A stretch of 64,000 bases of DNA, taken from contig NW_025791713.1 in the NCBI RefSeq assembly GCF_921293095.1, positions 1-64,000 on the forward strand, given 5' to 3'. This stretch comes from Ischnura elegans. Its lineage: Eukaryota; Arthropoda; Insecta; Odonata; Coenagrionidae. Positions 14,801-24,242 of this stretch are shown here, piece after piece. Position numbers and translations under genes: made by a program. Under the pieces are notes generated by a model. The model had not been told where the DNA came from and ran no database searches. It saw nothing but the letters and a program-made list of their open reading frames with translations. How positions within the stretch are numbered: the stretch's first letter is position 1; the number at the start of each line of letters is the position of its first letter.

Positions 14801-14909
14801 TTCCTTTTTTCAATATTCCCTTTTGTCAATATTTCCTTTTTTCAATATTTCCTTTTCTCAATATTTCCTCTTGTCAATATTTCCTTTTTTCAATTATTCC
14901 TTTTGTGAA
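11831..14909. repeat. Satellite block VI and irregular 720-bp period zone
   Basis: Block VI begins with the same AATATTCC marker and follows the higher-order pattern until about 12690, where it breaks in a truncated monomer (CTTGCAATCTTTTGTC). From about 13400 the array has a local 720-bp period: 14101-14189 aligns without gaps to 14821-14909 with about four mismatches. This local repeat matters because its earlier copy preserves the unoccupied version of the insertion site that is interrupted after 14909. Confidence 0.8.
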
Positions 14910-15180
14910 TCTATAATATATACAACCCGATGTGTGACAGATAGCACACTCACTGATTCACTCACTCATTCACGTATACAAATTCCCGACCACTTCCGGA
15001 CGTGCTGGGAAGGCGAAATTTTTACGGGTCGTGAAGAAAAAATATTCATCGGGGGGAAAAGTCCGAAAACTCGAAAAAGTCGATCGGTTTTCGAGATATA
15101 TCGATCCGAATTAACATTGGAGCCTTATGGGACTAAAACATATTCCATTTTTTGCCTACATTAAAATGTCACGGGATCAT
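14910..15180 (+). other. 5' terminal region of the giant Helitron-like element
   Basis: Starts TCTATAATATATACAACCC, followed by a short CACTCACTGATTCACTCACT run (about 14946-14966) and a GC-richer stretch with CCCGACCACTTCCGGACG. The satellite reading frame runs through this junction to 15164 and gives a chimeric open frame. No conserved protein is recognisable in the non-satellite part. Confidence 0.55.
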
Positions 15181-15198
15181 GAAATGTCACTGACGGAA

Positions 15199-15560
15199 AC
15201 TAGATTTTTTGGCCGATTTTTTTATGTGAAACATTTTGCCATATTTTGTTTATAAGTATTTTTTATAATTTTTTTAAATTTCCAATGCTTTTCTTATGGG
15301 CCTATCTTTGGATTTTTTTAAAACCAACTTATAATCGTTGTAGGAATAAGTCCTTAACTTATGAGATACTAGATTTTTTGGTTGATTTTTTGGTGTGGTT
15401 GCCTTTGCAATTTTTTGTTTAAAAGTATTTTTTTTAACAATTTAAAATTTCCAATGCTTTTCTTATGGGCTCACTTTGGGAATTTTTTTGACCAATTTGC
15501 AATAATCGTAGGACCAATTCAATTTCATGCAAGATACTAGATTTTTTTCTTAATTTTTTG
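15199..15560. repeat. Tandem ~168-bp repeat, two copies plus a partial third
   Basis: Each copy opens with ACTAGATTTTTTGG (about 15200, 15369 and a partial at 15537) and contains CCAATGCTTTTCTTATGGGC (about 15283 and 15450). The copies are clearly diverged. No coding potential is seen. Confidence 0.75.
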
Positions 15561-15724
15561 GCTATCCTTTCATATCCACATGTTAATCGAACTTCGAGTA
15601 ATTAACGATTATGTATTTTCATTGAATTTGCGACTCCTACAACGTTTGGTAACTTACAACACATCCGCCGTGAAGTTTGCATTCCCTCAACACACGATTT
15701 TAAATTTTTCGGAATTTTTTTTTA

Positions 15725-16400
15725 CCACTTCCCGACGTGGTACGGACACCAAATTCAGGTGATTGACGTCTTTCTCGTGCCCCTACGCGCCGCTACCAGG
15801 AGAACGCAGAATAATTAATTTTAACGGGTGACACCGTCGAAAAAGCATGCTTACACTACAGCTACAGAGCCGAAATTTTTATCCAAGGTAAACGATGCCG
15901 CGTTATACAGAACAAGCACTTTAGGTCCCCCGAAAACCCCCTGTGAACCCCCCAAAAAAATAAAAATTACTTAATAAGTCGTATATTTCGTGTACCATTC
16001 ATCCCAGTTGTATCGTTTTTATTGATTCCGAATGGGAATTGTGTCGGCTAAATTCACCCGTCATGTTCAATTATCCTGCCCCAATTACACACCCGCAATA
16101 AAACTTCAAATTTTTAAATGTACATTTCTTAACAAAATAGTAGAGTAAAAAAGGGGTTCCAGGACAAGGACACCTAAAACCGATTTCTTTAAAACACTTC
16201 CCCATAAGGTACGGCTACGAAATTCACAATAGTGATGCCTTATTACAGCGCCTATGCACCGCTATGTGGAGAACACGGAATTGGTAATCTAAATGTGAGT
16301 AATACGGGAGAATTCATTGTTCCCCTACAGTAAGTTCGCTGGAATTTTTACTGTAGGTAGACAAAGACATTTTATGCAAGAAAACCCCTCGATGTTTCAC
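15725..16400. repeat. Diverged direct repeat, ~465-bp spacing
   Basis: Two old copies begin at about 15735 (GACGTGGTACGGACACCAAATTC) and about 16200 (TAAGGTACGGCTACGAAATTC). Each is followed by a CGCC/GCTA..GGAGAAC motif and later by a GAATTTTTA stretch. Identity is low and there is no gene. The related CCGACCACTTCCGGACG stretch at 14990 may be a third piece. Confidence 0.5.
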
Positions 16401-17434
16401 GTGGCTTCCAAGAAGACCAGGGAAAAAATTATTTTTTTTCTGTGAATAGCATGTTCTTCGGTGTTTTCGCATATTTTAGCAGTAATTCCCTTCTCCTATG
16501 ACTCATCGCTAAGGAATTTATTTGGATGATTGTGACCGTTGCCAGTACACTCATAAAAATCCCATTGCATTGCGAATTTCGTTCTGTAAAATGTATTTAG
16601 CCAAGCAATGTGTGTGCAATCTAAATATATTTTTTTTAATTGATATAGGTTAATAAATTGGCAGTATTAAAGTTATTTTTTGACTAAAATTAATACAATA
16701 TTATTCGAAAAATTATTTAAAAATTAAGTCATACGTTTACCATTCTGTCGTATTCTGCGTACTAACAAGCATATAATCAATCTTACACATTTAATTGTTG
16801 TTACGAAACAAAAATTTGCTGCCACAAACTTCCCCTCGCAAAGTTTAAGCCATTTAATTAAGATAATCACATGGCCACGCGCCGGGTTCCATAGTCTGTA
16901 CTCTACACGCTCATTATGTTTCAATTAAAAACATGAATATTTTTATACGAATGTGTTTAGTTATGAAATTGAACTAAGAGTATTTATTTTCAAGTTTCAA
17001 AAATTGTTTATACGTTTTGTTATTAACTATTCAAATTTTGAATGGGCCATTAAAAGACGTTTTAAATTTCACTTGTAATTTCAACACTTTCCATGTATAT
17101 ATTTCGACGAATCCGATAATCTTCCGGTGAAAAGTACAATATGTAGTTCGATATGTTTCATGAGGAATGTGGGCTTGGTTTGGAGACGTTTGCGTGGAAG
17201 AGTCCTATTGGTTTACAGCGCGTTGAATCGGCTGTTTGGTTTACGGAGGAGTCGGTTGATAGTGTGCTGGGACGTGGAGGGTGCACCACGCACCCTTTTC
17301 TCAAGTTGGTTATTGGCTCACGTCCGTGATTTACAATGTTTCTTCCTTCACTGTACAAACGACACGTTGTATCTTTCTATTGTGTTTAATGCTTCCAACC
17401 GTGAGGCGGATCGGGGGATGCCATACTAGACTAG
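16401..17434. other. Non-coding spacer with a dispersed-repeat piece
   Basis: Bases 16418-16570 resemble 21966-22120 (shared CCAGGGAAAAA, TTTTCGCATA and CATCGCT-AGGAAT motifs), a diverged dispersed repeat. From 16570 to about 17110 the sequence is AT-rich without recognisable coding. A more GC-rich patch, 17120-17420, precedes the transposase relic, and I recognise nothing in it. Confidence 0.4.
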
Positions 17435-17960
17435 TACGTATTTAGTAGGCTTCGATGCTTTGAATGTTTCATACATCTGTCCAACAGACTGCACATAAAA
17501 AGTTGGCAAGTCCGAGAGCCTGGTTTAAAAGCAGCAATGGAGATTAGGAAGAAATCTATTCAGGAGGAATTAAGGTCTCACCTAGGCCTCATTGTTGAGA
17601 GACCAAAGCAAAGTTTCGAGAGTAGCAGTGACGGAAACACAGCTCGTCGTTTCTTTGAAAATAGCAGCGTTTCTGCGTCCATTACTGACTTGGACTTAAA
17701 TTTGATTAAACTTATGCATACCATTTTGTAAGTAATATCCTGCGGCCACCAAATACATGTCGACATATTTGAAGAGTATGCAATTGAAACTGCCCGTTTA
17801 TTCGTGCGCTAATATCCCTGGCTCAACATGCCAACAACGGTGCATAAACTACTTGAACATTGAAAGGAATTAATTAATAGAAGTTCCATATTGCCCATTG
17901 GACGGATGTCAGAAGAAGCCCAGGAGGCGTGCAACCCTTTCATTGACATTTATAAAGTGT
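17435..17960 (+). pseudogene. Transib/RAG1-like transposase relic (C-terminal part)
   Basis: A single + frame (in phase with the ATG at 17537) reads as a transposase fragment of about 175 residues interrupted only by stops at 17729, 17810 and 17861. Recognisable landmarks are a W-Q-V-R motif near 17504, DGNTARRFF at 17630, YPW before MPTTVHKLL at 17828, and LPIGRMSEEAQEACN around 17894-17935. From memory of the family, the spacing matches the C-terminal catalytic region of Transib/RAG1-like DDE recombinases: the NGNFARK-like block, the TVHK/FHKTL helix and the S-E-x-x-x-E region that carries the last acidic catalytic residue. The absence of frameshifts suggests relatively recent death. After about 17960 the sequence switches to unrelated repeat DNA. 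The N-terminal half and the first two acidic residues are missing. The family assignment is by eye. Confidence 0.6.
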
Positions 17961-18090
17961 TCAAAGTTCGGACTTTACTCTCCGGCTGTGGCGCCGTGCG
18001 CACGATTTGGACTGCTCGTCGCATAATATGCTCAGCAGTCCATACCACCTTTTCCGGTATAGTCCACAAATTTCCACAGGGAAGAATGAC
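17961..18090. repeat. Short repeat segment with 8-bp inverted repeat
   Basis: Contains GGACTGCT and AGCAGTCC as a perfect 8-bp inverted repeat at about 18009-18041, immediately upstream of the tRNA-like sequence. It may be part of the same short interspersed element. Confidence 0.35.
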
Positions 18091-18163
18091 GCCTCGGTAG
18101 CTTAACTGGCTAAAGCACTCGGCCGGAAATCGAGGGATCCGGGTTCGAATCCCGGTCAAGGCG
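18091..18163 (+). tRNA. tRNA-like sequence, probably SINE head or pseudo-tRNA
   Basis: Folds as a cloverleaf. The acceptor stem 18091-18097/18156-18162 has one mismatch and one G-U pair. The D stem GCTT/AAGC has a 9-nt loop, the anticodon stem CTCGG/TCGAG has loop CCGGAAA, and the T stem CCGGG/CCCGG is perfect with loop TTCGAAT. The Pol III B box GGTTCGAATCC is consensus and the A box TAGCTTAACTGG is near consensus. A T6 run at 18169-18174 could terminate Pol III. The anticodon would be GGA (Ser), but the long serine variable arm is absent and position 33 is C rather than U. It is therefore probably a tRNA-derived repeat, not a working tRNA. Confidence 0.6.
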
Positions 18164-18174
18164 AATGATTTTTT

Positions 18175-18615
18175 CTCTGTGGATTTTTCGCACAAATTTT
18201 TTATTCATCTATGTTATTCCAATATTCACTCATATTTTTGTAAACTTAAAACTACTTACTTTGCCTATATTTATTCTGCCTTATTTATTCTGAACTTCTT
18301 TTAATTTATATATCATAATTCATCTTTCACCATGCTTTTTTTAAATTATGACTTCAGAATCGCACTCAGCAACCTCAAAAACATATAAAACGTCATCTTT
18401 CAGATTTCGCCCACTGTGCGGCGTGCTGGTGAAATGAAACCTGTGAAGTTTAAACTTAGGCGCCTGATGTCAATTCCTTGCGCAGCAGCTTACTTCTATC
18501 GGAGTCGCAGACGCCTAAATGAACGATCGATTTTGAATTATGATTACAGTACACTGGGCGCTTCCATTTTATTTTACTTGAATTTGAATAAATTGGAATA
18601 AGTGTTGAAAATATA
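18175..18615. other. AT-rich spacer, no gene seen
   Basis: AT-rich sequence after the tRNA-like element. A 61-codon open frame (18416-18601) shows no recognisable domain and I do not support it as a gene. Confidence 0.4.
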
Positions 18616-19243
18616 AATATGGTTTCACTATACGTATTTCGGATAACGTAGCCATGGAGAAATGAATTATCTGGAATGGAATGTCGTTCAATTTTCGCTG
18701 TTAAAAGTTTTATTAATTAAGAATTTTGATATCATTGTAACACTGAGCTGCTTTCATGTGCTTCTCAGTTGAACGAATTTTGATCAAAATAATTTAATCT
18801 AATAATACCATATCATGCCAATAAATTGCAGTTTCACTAAAAAAAGGCAATGACTGCTTAGTATTTGCAGTGGGGGGGGGTAATATTTTAAGCGATATTA
18901 CATTATGTGTATGGATCTCAATTTTAATATGGTTTCACTATACGTATTTCGGATAAAGTGGTCATGGAGAAATGAATTATCTTGAATGGAATGTCGTTTA
19001 ATTTTCGCTGTTAAAAGTTTTATTAATTAAGAATTTTGATATCATTGTAACACTGAGCTGCTTTCATGTGCTTCTCAGTTGAACGAATTTTGATCAAAAT
19101 AATCTAATGTAATAATACCATATCATGCCAATAAATTGCGGTTTCACTAAAAAAAGGCAATGACTGCTTAGTATTTGCAGTGGAGGGGGGGGGGGGAATA
19201 TTTTAAGCGATATTATATTACGTGTATGGATCTCAATTTTAAT
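18616..19243. repeat. 310-bp tandem duplication
   Basis: Two head-to-tail copies, 18616-18925 and 18926-19243, beginning ATATGGTTTCACTATACG and ending near ATGGATCTCAATTTTAA. They are nearly identical except for the length of a G run (10 and 11 G, the second after GTGGA). Fragments of the same family occur at 32430-32560, 36360-36432 and 37278-37440, so this is a dispersed repeat that has also duplicated locally. Confidence 0.85.
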
Positions 19244-19730
19244 GTCGTTATTTCCTGAAAAACATTGCAAAGCTTTAAGGAAATCAATTCATAATTGCAT
19301 TATTCCTTTTAAATAAATATCATCATTTTGTATCCATCCCTCCTTTCACAACAGTCGTAGGCAATTACAATAACATCGTCTCCGAAGTTTTAGGGGACAC
19401 TTCAAGCAAATTATTAAATTATTGCGCTTTTATATTTCTTTAAAACGGAAGTTAATATTTAGAAATTGATTGGAAGTTTCGGAAATTCTTAAAGTATCCA
19501 TCAACTGTTAATTTATCATTAGTGTAACGGAAATGGAAAGGTTGGGCAAAAAATGTGCATGCTTTCTTCCATTTACATAAACGGTTGAAAATTATTCTAT
19601 ACACTTCCTTTCCACCGTGTGATGAGCATGTACGAATCCAATTGCGTGCTGTATATTCGTGATTTATTAACCCCTGCCAAACATACCAGAGGTGGCTCAT
19701 ACTGCAGCTGTTCGGTGGTTGTCAGCCGCC
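19244..19730. other. Dispersed-repeat tail and spacer
   Basis: Bases 19244-19420 continue the dispersed family seen at 32460 and 37325 (shared TTATTTCCTGAAAAACATTG). From 19420 to 19730 I see no gene. This stretch is immediately upstream of the SGNH gene and may hold its promoter, but no TATA box or initiator is convincing. Confidence 0.4.
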
Positions 19731-19856
19731 ATGACTCCTCCCACGGAAGGCGGGGTTTACGTGGTGGGAGCTACGTCACACGTCCGTCCGGCGTATAGTG
19801 GGAAGGTTTGAAGGTTTAGGAGTGGGGGAAGCGGCGGAGAAGGGGTGCTACGTAGC

Positions 19857-20856
19857 ATGCGAACGTCATCTGCATCTCAGCAAGGACGTTGGAAGGATAT
19901 CGTGCGCTCCTGTAGAAACCCTGCCGAAGTCCATTACCCGTTGCCGACGATGGAAGGGCCAGTTATGTACGGACATCAGCTCCTGGGCGACTCCCATATG
20001 GTGCGCCTGGGTGCGTATTTGGGGTGGCGGATGGAGGGAGGTAAGTACATACTTATACTATGATGAAGTACCTTTTCCAATAACTTCTCTTCCTGCTTAT
20101 CCCCTGTGATTTCTCACAACAGTTCGCCCTGCCCGCATCGGGTTATGTGTATCGGGGCAGACAGTCCTCCAATTGAGGAGACTCGTGGATGACCACGGTT
20201 ATTTTGCGAAGCCTGTGATCGTCCTTATCGGGTCGAACGACCTCCGTAATGTAAGTGTTCCTATTTCCACTTTTCCGTGAAAGAGAGCGTCAGCGGATTC
20301 CAACTCCTCTCTCGCGGAGAATAACGTATTATTTCTCCCCTTTCATCCAGGATTGCGTATATCGAACGTTGAGGGCCGATATACATCGATTAATAATGAA
20401 GCTGCGGGTGTTGGCCCCTGCAGTTACCTTCCTGACAATACCTCCAGCGCCAGCTATGTGGCGTAATGTCATATACAGGAGACACGTACTGGCGCTGGGA
20501 CGGTGGCTACACCGGTATTACAGATGTAAGATATTACACAGTATTCGCACTCACGTATGCCGGATGACGTTAACCGTTCCTCTCATAACTGACTTCCTTT
20601 ACAGGGGGGATCCGGGTCGTAGACATCACAACTCCTTTTCTTGTCCATCACGGTGGGGTAGACGACACATTTTTTGAGAGGTTAGTATTTCATTCTCATA
20701 TGCTTTTCCAATGCCCAATGAAGGTTGTTTTCATTTCCTTTCCTTCTTCCGTACAGGTATATGGGTAAAGGTAATCGTCGCCGTCCCGACGGTGTCCACC
20801 TTAATCAGAGGGGGATGGAGGTGGTGATGGAATGCTTGGAGAGGAGTGTATGGTAG
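19857..20856 (+). CDS. SGNH/GDSL-type hydrolase, five exons, apparently intact
   Basis: Exons 19857-20040, 20123-20250, 20351-20525, 20605-20680 and 20757-20856 join through four GT-AG introns (82, 100, 79 and 76 bp; phases 1, 0, 1, 2) into 220 codons and a TAG stop without interruption. The four SGNH signature positions are present: GDSH with nucleophile Ser46, Gly73 in V-S-G-Q-T, Asn100 in IGSND, and Asp199/His202 in DGVHLNQRG. SGNH enzymes are serine esterases or acyl hydrolases; the substrate here is unknown. There is no signal peptide or membrane segment. At 220 aa it is a compact single-domain member. An internal ATG at 19950 would give 189 aa and still include Ser46. SGNH domains are known in some retroelements (Ngaro/DIRS, LINE ORF1), but those are usually unspliced. 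Its place 4.9 kb from the 5' end of the island suggests cargo or an accessory gene. No polyadenylation signal is obvious. Confidence 0.82.
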
Positions 20857-20936
20857 AGAGTGCTTGCACGTGTGAATGTGATGCGTGAATGGCTGTGTGT
20901 GTCTTTGTGTTTGTCGGTTACAAGTAGGCCTATGTG

Positions 20937-21008
20937 CCAGTTGAAAAATATTGTCTTCACGTTCGCTGTGCTCTCTCGGCCGGTAAACTTGGGGATATTT
21001 TCAACTGG
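20937..21008. other. Inverted repeat downstream of the SGNH gene
   Basis: CCAGTTGAAAA at about 20937 is the exact complement of TTTTCAACTGG at about 20998, an 11-bp stem with a loop of about 50 bp. A second, shorter pair TCCCTTTT/AAAAGGGA follows at about 21019-21053. These could act in 3' end formation or be a relic of a repeat; the sequence does not decide. Confidence 0.4.
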
Positions 21009-21135
21009 GGCGTGGGGATCCCTTTTCCGTTACGTCTACGTATAAAAAAGGGAAACGCGCCTTGCCAGTTACCTCTCGGGTGGCGTGGAAAAACTGGTAT
21101 AAACTCATTGAAACTTCAAATGGATGACTTTTAAC

Positions 21136-21425
21136 TTTATCAAAAACATTCTACCCCTGATATTACAAGCACAAATAGGCCCAGTGCAGAAAAGGTGGTA
21201 ACAATTATTAAATATGAAGTAAGTTGTGTATTAACACTTTCATAGGTCGCAAATTACGTACATGATTTCAAAATTTAAACAAAACTGTATTAAAACTATG
21301 AATTGCAGCTTCACTGGAATTAGGCACTGATTGCTTAATGTCAGAAGTGAAGAGGGCGGAATATTTTAAACGATAGGGGAGACTGGGGCACAGTGGGACA
21401 GTTTTAGCATTTTATTTTAAATTTT
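21136..21425. repeat. Dispersed repeat shared with 32137-32420
   Basis: Contains CCCCTGATATTACAAGCAC, CCAGTGCAGAAAAGGTGG and GGGGCACAGTGGGACAG, all repeated in the same order at 32137-32420. The two copies are close to identical. No coding is recognised. Confidence 0.8.
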
Positions 21426-22502
21426 CCTCAGATTAATTGGTAAACGAAAAATTTTGGTCTCACTGCTTGGAGAATATATTCTAAAACTTATAAAAAAAAC
21501 CGCAAGTAATACATTTCACTCAAAACAGTTGAAATAGTTACGTTTCTTCTTCGATGAAAAATGTCCCACTCTGCCCCAGGCAGGGACAGGCTTGCGTTGG
21601 TAAACAAAATACAAATTTTAAATTAATTGAGGGCAAAAAATGAATTTATTTACATTAATAGGTTAAATATATATGCAAGCGTGCTTATTTATCAATGAAA
21701 TTATTATTCAAGATACATGCGCGGATGAAAAATATTAAGTCATGTTATTATCAATTTTAAATCACTGCTTGCAATTATTTCCATCAAAATATCATTATTT
21801 TAATGGCTTAAGTCCTTTGAACTGTGCTTAATGCTCAATTTAGTGACTTTATTCTAAAATTAATGCCTTTTCTTCCATTTCCAATCCCCTTTCGTAGGCC
21901 TTTCATATAAAAATCTTAAATTTTCTTGACATTTTAACCACAAATTTCACGAACCTTTCCGTAACACCAGGGAAAAATATTTCTTTTCTGTAAATACCTT
22001 GCTTTTCTGTCGCTTTCGCATAATGTAGTACTAATTCCGTAACCCTTTGCATCATCGCTGAGGAATTCCTTTGGACGATAGTGACCAATAACGATGGGGG
22101 ACAGCTGTCAGTATGCATTTCTTGGTGAGGAGTGACAATCCTGGCACGAAAGCCGCCCTTTATTACAGCGTCGTTGCACCCGTACTTTGCAGTCATGCAT
22201 CCAGCCACAAGTTAACCGTTTACTTCATTATCATTTCACAGAATTTACTAGTTATGGCGTACTTTATTAAGGAATTTCCCAGGAAATTAATGAAGACATG
22301 ATGCATTGCTGTTAGTTGGAAAAATTGCCCCTGACGCTCATCTATTGGCTCCTCGGTATGTGACGTCATTCTGGTCTATCTCATCAGCGTGCAAGGTTTT
22401 TATCGTGTTATGATCGTGTTTATGATTCAATAAACTACGTGTGCATTGGAAAAAGTTGGTGGATCTGATCTGTGTAAAGGGAAATACGTTTAAGTGCTTA
22501 TC
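21426..22502. other. AT-rich spacer with diverged repeat piece
   Basis: Bases 21426-21965 are AT-rich with nothing recognisable. Bases 21966-22120 resemble 16418-16570. Bases 22310-22340 (GTTGGAAAAATTGCCCC) resemble the 180-bp duplicated segment at 32.7 and 33.3 kb. No gene is supported. Confidence 0.4.
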
Positions 22503-22739
22503 ATGGAATCAGGTTTCGTGAGGGTTTCTTCAAATAATATCCCGAAGGTGGATTCTTCAATGATTGACCGCGCTGATTTTGTTGGACTATACCTACATGC
22601 CTCGGCACGAAGTTTTAATGTTGAACTGGAGCTTTTTTGTTGTCTTGTCTCATTCATAATAAAGAGAAATGGACGGGAAACCTCATCGGAAATTAGGTCT
22701 AACATAAGTGAATTAAGTAAGATTGTTTACAGTACGTAA
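22503..22739 (+). CDS. Possible 5' coding exon of unknown protein
   Basis: A 78-codon open frame from ATG 22503. The first 24 or so residues (ESGFVRVSS, then PKVDSSMI) remind me of the N-terminus of a widespread uncharacterised arthropod protein family often linked to transposon-associated nucleases; this is a weak recollection. A donor-like AAGTAAGATT at about 22713 could splice the frame, in which case the last codons are intronic. I cannot find downstream exons. It may be an orphan fragment or chance. Confidence 0.25.
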   Translation: MESGFVRVSSNNIPKVDSSMIDRADFVGLYLHASARSFNVELELFCCLVSFIIKRNGRETSSEIRSNISELSKIVYST

Positions 22740-24242
22740 TTGGCCAAAAGTTTGTTAGCACGATACGAAGGTTTACGGAAGTAAAAGTGCCGGTAGGTAG
22801 ATAACTATCGATATTTGTATTATTGTCATTTCAAATACCGATCATAATTTAATTTATCTATTTAACTATTTTCTATTCTATTATTATTTAACCTACTGAC
22901 TCGCGAAAAATAAATTTTCATATTCAGTTATGGCCCGTGGTGACTGGATGAATATCCATGGTTAATTATTAAATTGCCGTTACTGAGCTGAGTTCTTCTT
23001 CTTCTGGGCTATTTAAGGTTTTAAGCGTAAGCACAAATAACTAAAGTTACATTTTGGTCCAGTTTAAGCAGTAATCTGATCTTCATTTCTTAAAAAAACG
23101 CACTTTACTCGACGTATTTGTTCTTTCGTAGAATTAATGTATTCAAAAGCGGAGTTCTGATTATCTCAATGTTTCTACAAGTTATTTTCAGATCGCTAAC
23201 ATAGATATGTCAGTCAGATGTACATTTCCTTGGTTGAGGTTTATGAATAGCATTTGTGAGGTATATCTAAAAATTGGTTATTGAAAACTTGGTCCCGATG
23301 AATGACGGAAATCTCTCGGGCTGGAAATCAAATGTTTGATAGTTAGATCAGACGATTACTTTTCATTCATTCGGTTTCAATATGCTTCTCGAAGCATTTG
23401 TTAGCACAATTTAATAATTGGTTCATTTTATATTTCTTCACAGCATAAGTTTATTGGTTTTCAAGGTACAAGTGTCTTGTTATGACCGGTTATGACTATC
23501 CATTAATCGAGGAATCCCTCCGCGCGGTGCATTTCCAAAAAGTAGTCCCGACTTGTGATACGTAATAATGACCTTATTTCACATCCGATTTGGAAAATTT
23601 TAGCATCACCGTGTTTGGAATTAAATTACAAACATTTTGAATATCCAAACTATCCCTTTTTATCGAAAATTAATTTTCCGTTTTTCAGTTAGTAGTACGG
23701 GTACAGTTACGAAGTTAGTTACTAATTAGTGACTTAGTTTTCACGAATTAAGTCGTACTATTTTCAAGGATCATCACTGTTTAAGTGTCTCTTAATTTTA
23801 ATGTCACTATAAATCTGCAAACGGACGCAAATGCGAGAACCGAGGAGTAAGAAATACGATTAGGTAGTTCGAGGTAGAAAAGTTGATAGAGTCTTGTCGT
23901 CAGCGTAACCGAGAAACAAATGAATTAAAAGATGTAGATGATGGCATGTACACACTTTAAATGTAGTTCATAAGGCATTCCATGGCTTCTTTCCAAACTC
24001 AGTATACGCTGTAGAGGGGCTCACCCTAAAGAACAAGGAATGCCTGAGAACACGTCGAACAAAATGACGTCACAGCCTTGAGAATATGGCCGACTGGTGT
24101 TTCAGCGCATCATTAATTTTGCAAATTTTAATAATTAATATCTCGCTTAAAAAGTACCTCTCTATTCTCAGACTCGGAATTTAGCCTAATTGAGGTGTAA
24201 ATTCTTTTTTAAGATCACTTCCCAAAAATGTGCACATATTCT
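22740..24242. other. AT-rich spacer, no gene seen
   Basis: About 1.5 kb of AT-rich sequence with many stops on both strands. No domain, repeat pair or structured RNA could be supported by eye. Confidence 0.4.

Larger units (their letters stand above)
1..14909. repeat. Satellite array, 16-bp monomer (left flank)
   Basis: About 930 head-to-tail copies of a 16-bp pyrimidine-rich monomer, typically TTTCCTTTTGTCAATA, with recurrent variants TTTCCTTTTTTCAATA, CTTCCTTTTTTCTATA, TTTCCTCTTTTCTATA and TTTCCTTTTTTGAATA. Nearly all G is confined to the TTTTGTC variant. The monomer has no stop codon in any + frame. Because 16 is not a multiple of 3, all three frames stay open and read the same 16-residue hydrophobic repeat (S-I-F-P-F-x-N-I-S-F-x-x-Y-F-L-x). 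The many apparent reading frames here are artefacts of the satellite and are not annotated as genes. The array runs off the left edge of the window and resumes at 62106. Confidence 0.97.

Noticed and set aside
155..14900. Dozens of long overlapping forward open frames encoding Phe/Ser/Ile/Tyr-rich proteins
   Set aside because: They are direct translations of the stop-free 16-bp satellite in all three frames, with no start-codon logic, codon bias or domain. The basic Lys/Arg minus-strand frames are the same artefact.
1..14909. CRISPR-like array
   Set aside because: The units are contiguous with no unique spacers, and the context is eukaryotic satellite DNA.
1..14909. Telomeric repeat
   Set aside because: The monomer is not TTAGG-like and the array is interstitial, with unique sequence on its right.
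21390..21412. GGGGCACAGTGGGACAG as a second Transib terminus
   Set aside because: It contains CACAGTG but lacks the rest of the terminal repeat and any flanking duplication, and it recurs inside an unrelated dispersed repeat at 32.4 kb.
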